Source: Halomonas halophila (GTDB lineage Bacteria > Pseudomonadota > Gammaproteobacteria > Pseudomonadales > Halomonadaceae). From it: a stretch of 64,000 nucleotides of DNA. Below, piece after piece: positions 63,099 through 64,000 of the stretch. The position numbers and the translations under genes are program-made. Numbering within the stretch: position 1 is the stretch's first letter; every line of letters starts with the position of its first letter. The notes beneath the pieces are model-generated. The model was not told where the DNA came from. It was given only the letters and a program-made list of their open reading frames with translations, and made no database searches. The stretch is from the NCBI RefSeq assembly GCF_030406665.1, contig NZ_CP129121.1, forward strand, positions 2,604,001 to 2,668,000. Direction: 5' to 3'.

Positions 63099-63158
63099 TC
63101 AGGAGCGCCACCACGCCATCGGGCCGAATGTCTGATCTGGTACGTTCATGGTCGTCAT
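63099..63158 (-). CDS. trpL: trp leader peptide with tandem Trp codons
   Basis: Short frame on the minus strand, too short for ordinary gene calling, reading MTTMNVPDQTFGPMAWWRS and then TGA. Three in-frame ATGs are possible starts (63158, 63149, 63119); the shortest form is MAWWRS. Two adjacent Trp codons lie three codons before the stop. Immediately downstream, GCTCC (63106-63102) can pair with GGGGC (63093-63089) around the stop codon, GGCGGCA (63091-63085) can pair with TGCCGCC (63065-63059), and that TGCCGCC can instead form the terminator with GGCGGCA (63053-63047). This is the 1:2, 2:3, 3:4 logic of trp attenuation. No strong Shine-Dalgarno sequence is evident. Confidence 0.78.
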   Translation of the reverse strand: MTTMNVPDQTFGPMAWWRS

Positions 63159-63186
63159 AGTGCTCGCCGGCGGCCGGCCGTGTCAA
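63157..63186 (-). promoter_or_regulatory. Possible promoter of the trpL-trpGDC unit
   Basis: Minus-strand TTGACA with an 18-nt GC-rich spacer and a weak CACTAT -10. If correct, transcription starts near 63150 and the first ATG of the leader frame is not transcribed, favouring the ATG at 63119. No other good boxes lie between the trpE stop and the leader. Confidence 0.45.
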
Positions 63187-63235
63187 GACGCCCGGGGCCC
63201 GCGGTGACGGGGCCTCGCGCGCACTCCGGCGGGAC

Positions 63236-64000
63236 TTACTCGAGATTGTCCAGGCCCCGCTCGGCCATGGCCACGGCGCGGAACAGCGCGCGCCCCTTGT
63301 TCAGGGTCTCCTGCCACTCCATCTCGGGCACGGAATCGGCCACCACGCCGGCACCGGCCTGGACGTGCAGCTCGCCATCCTTGATCACCGCGGTGCGGAT
63401 GGCGATGGCGGTGTCCATGTTGCCGTGCCAGGACAGATAGCCCACGGCCCCGGAGTAGACGCCGCGCTTGACCGGCTCCAGCTCGTCGATGATCTCCATG
63501 GCGCGGATCTTCGGCGCCCCGGAGAGCGTGCCCGCCGGGAAGGTCGCGCGCAGCGCGTCCATGGCGGTCAGCCCGGGCCGCAGCTTGCCGGTGACCTGGG
63601 ACACGATGTGCATGACGTGGGAATAGCGCTCGACGGCCATGTTGTCGGTGACGGTCACCGAGCCGGTCTCGCAGATGCGGCCCACGTCGTTGCGCCCCAG
63701 GTCGATCAGCATCAGGTGCTCGGCGCATTCCTTGGGGTCATTCAGCAGATCGGCCTCGAGCGCCTGATCCTCGGCCTCGGTGCGGCCGCGCACGCGAGTG
63801 CCGGCGATCGGGCGTACGGTGACCTCGCCCTCCTCGAGGCGGGTCAGGATCTCCGGCGAGGAGCCCACCACCTGATGATCGCCCAGGTCGAAGTAGAACA
63901 TGTAGGGCGAGGGGTTGAGGCTGCGCAGCGCGCGGTACAAGTCCAGCGGCGGCGCCTGATAGGGGATCGACATCCGCTGGGAGGGCACGCACTGCATGAT
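63236..64000 (-). CDS. trpE: Anthranilate synthase component I, N-terminal part outside window
   Basis: The C-terminal 254 residues are visible, entering at MQCVPSQRMSIPYQAPPLDLYRALRSLNPSPYMF (in parts). Chorismate-binding motifs: RPIAGTRVRGRTEAEDQALEADLL with the TrpE-type PIAGT, HLMLIDLGRNDVGRI, FPAGTLSGAPKIRAMEIIDELEP and GNMDTAIAIRTAVIKDG. The Trp feedback site lies in the missing part. It is transcribed in the same direction as trpGDC but the leader and terminator make it a separate unit. Confidence 0.97.
   Translation of the reverse strand: MMQCVPSQRMSIPYQAPPLDLYRALRSLNPSPYMFYFDLGDHQVVGSSPEILTRLEEGEVTVRPIAGTRVRGRTEAEDQALEADLLNDPKECAEHLMLIDLGRNDVGRICETGSVTVTDNMAVERYSHVMHIVSQVTGKLRPGLTAMDALRATFPAGTLSGAPKIRAMEIIDELEPVKRGVYSGAVGYLSWHGNMDTAIAIRTAVIKDGELHVQAGAGVVADSVPEMEWQETLNKGRALFRAVAMAERGLDNLE

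Noticed and set aside
62917..63186. 89-codon minus-strand open frame across the trpE-trpG gap
   Set aside because: It overlaps the trp leader in another frame, runs through the attenuator terminator and has no family similarity.

Overview
The window looks like a chromosomal segment of a high-GC gammaproteobacterium, most probably a Halomonas-type member of the Halomonadaceae. This is inferred from the gene families (epmC, rlmM, tusA, slyA, uup, AcnD/PrpF-type methylcitrate genes, a DUF5924 protein, a BCCT osmolyte carrier), the rRNA sequence and uniformly GC-rich codon use. No phage, IS element, plasmid function or CRISPR array was seen. Coding is dense on both strands and the two window edges cut genes (mmsA at the left, trpE at the right).

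Region by region. 1-4.6 kb: a small catabolic cluster (mmsA, a DddP-like M24 hydrolase, a non-haem Fe(II)/2-oxoglutarate oxygenase) facing a divergent LysR regulator. 4.6-5.7 kb: a PEBP-family protein and a flavodoxin-like protein. 5.7-9.5 kb: malonate use (malonyl-CoA synthetase, malonyl-CoA decarboxylase) with a divergent GntR regulator and a palindromic operator. 9.6-13 kb: fadBA beta-oxidation. 13-29.2 kb: housekeeping and mixed genes (DUF5924, slyA, uspA, uup, tatD, an exonuclease-like protein, epmC, a BBE-type flavoprotein, a MATE pump, a DUF3080 lipoprotein, tusA, rlmM, a BCCT transporter). 29.5-35.2 kb: a complete rRNA operon on the minus strand (16S, tRNA-Ile, tRNA-Ala, 23S, 5S) with two promoters, boxA sites and a terminator.

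35.4-42.3 kb: the methylcitrate operon prpR(GntR)-prpB-prpC-acnD-prpF, which oxidises propionyl-CoA to pyruvate and succinate. 42.5-46.3 kb: pabB, cysH, cysB and trxA; these fit together as sulfate assimilation, with thioredoxin as the likely reductant for CysH and CysB as regulator. 46.3-55.4 kb: an AI-2E family permease, a SIMPL protein, serS, a large YdiJ-type D-2-hydroxyglutarate dehydrogenase, a DUF2905 protein and a CPA1-type cation/proton antiporter. 55.4-60.4 kb: ethanolamine use (eutB, eutC, permease, AraC-type regulator) without microcompartment genes. 60.4-64 kb: tryptophan synthesis, with trpE separated from trpGDC by a leader that encodes a short peptide with two adjacent Trp codons followed by mutually exclusive hairpins, i.e. 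a transcription attenuator.

Most genes are ordinary for the lineage. The points worth a second look are the trp attenuator, the uncharacterised M24/oxygenase cluster in which both diagnostic active-site residues argue against the likely automatic annotations (DddP lyase, BesD-type halogenase), two long imperfect palindromes that look like dispersed intergenic repeats (inside the prp operon and in the rRNA spacer), the paired TTGTnnACAA operators at prpR/pabB, and a 27-bp tandem repeat inside the ydiJ-type gene.
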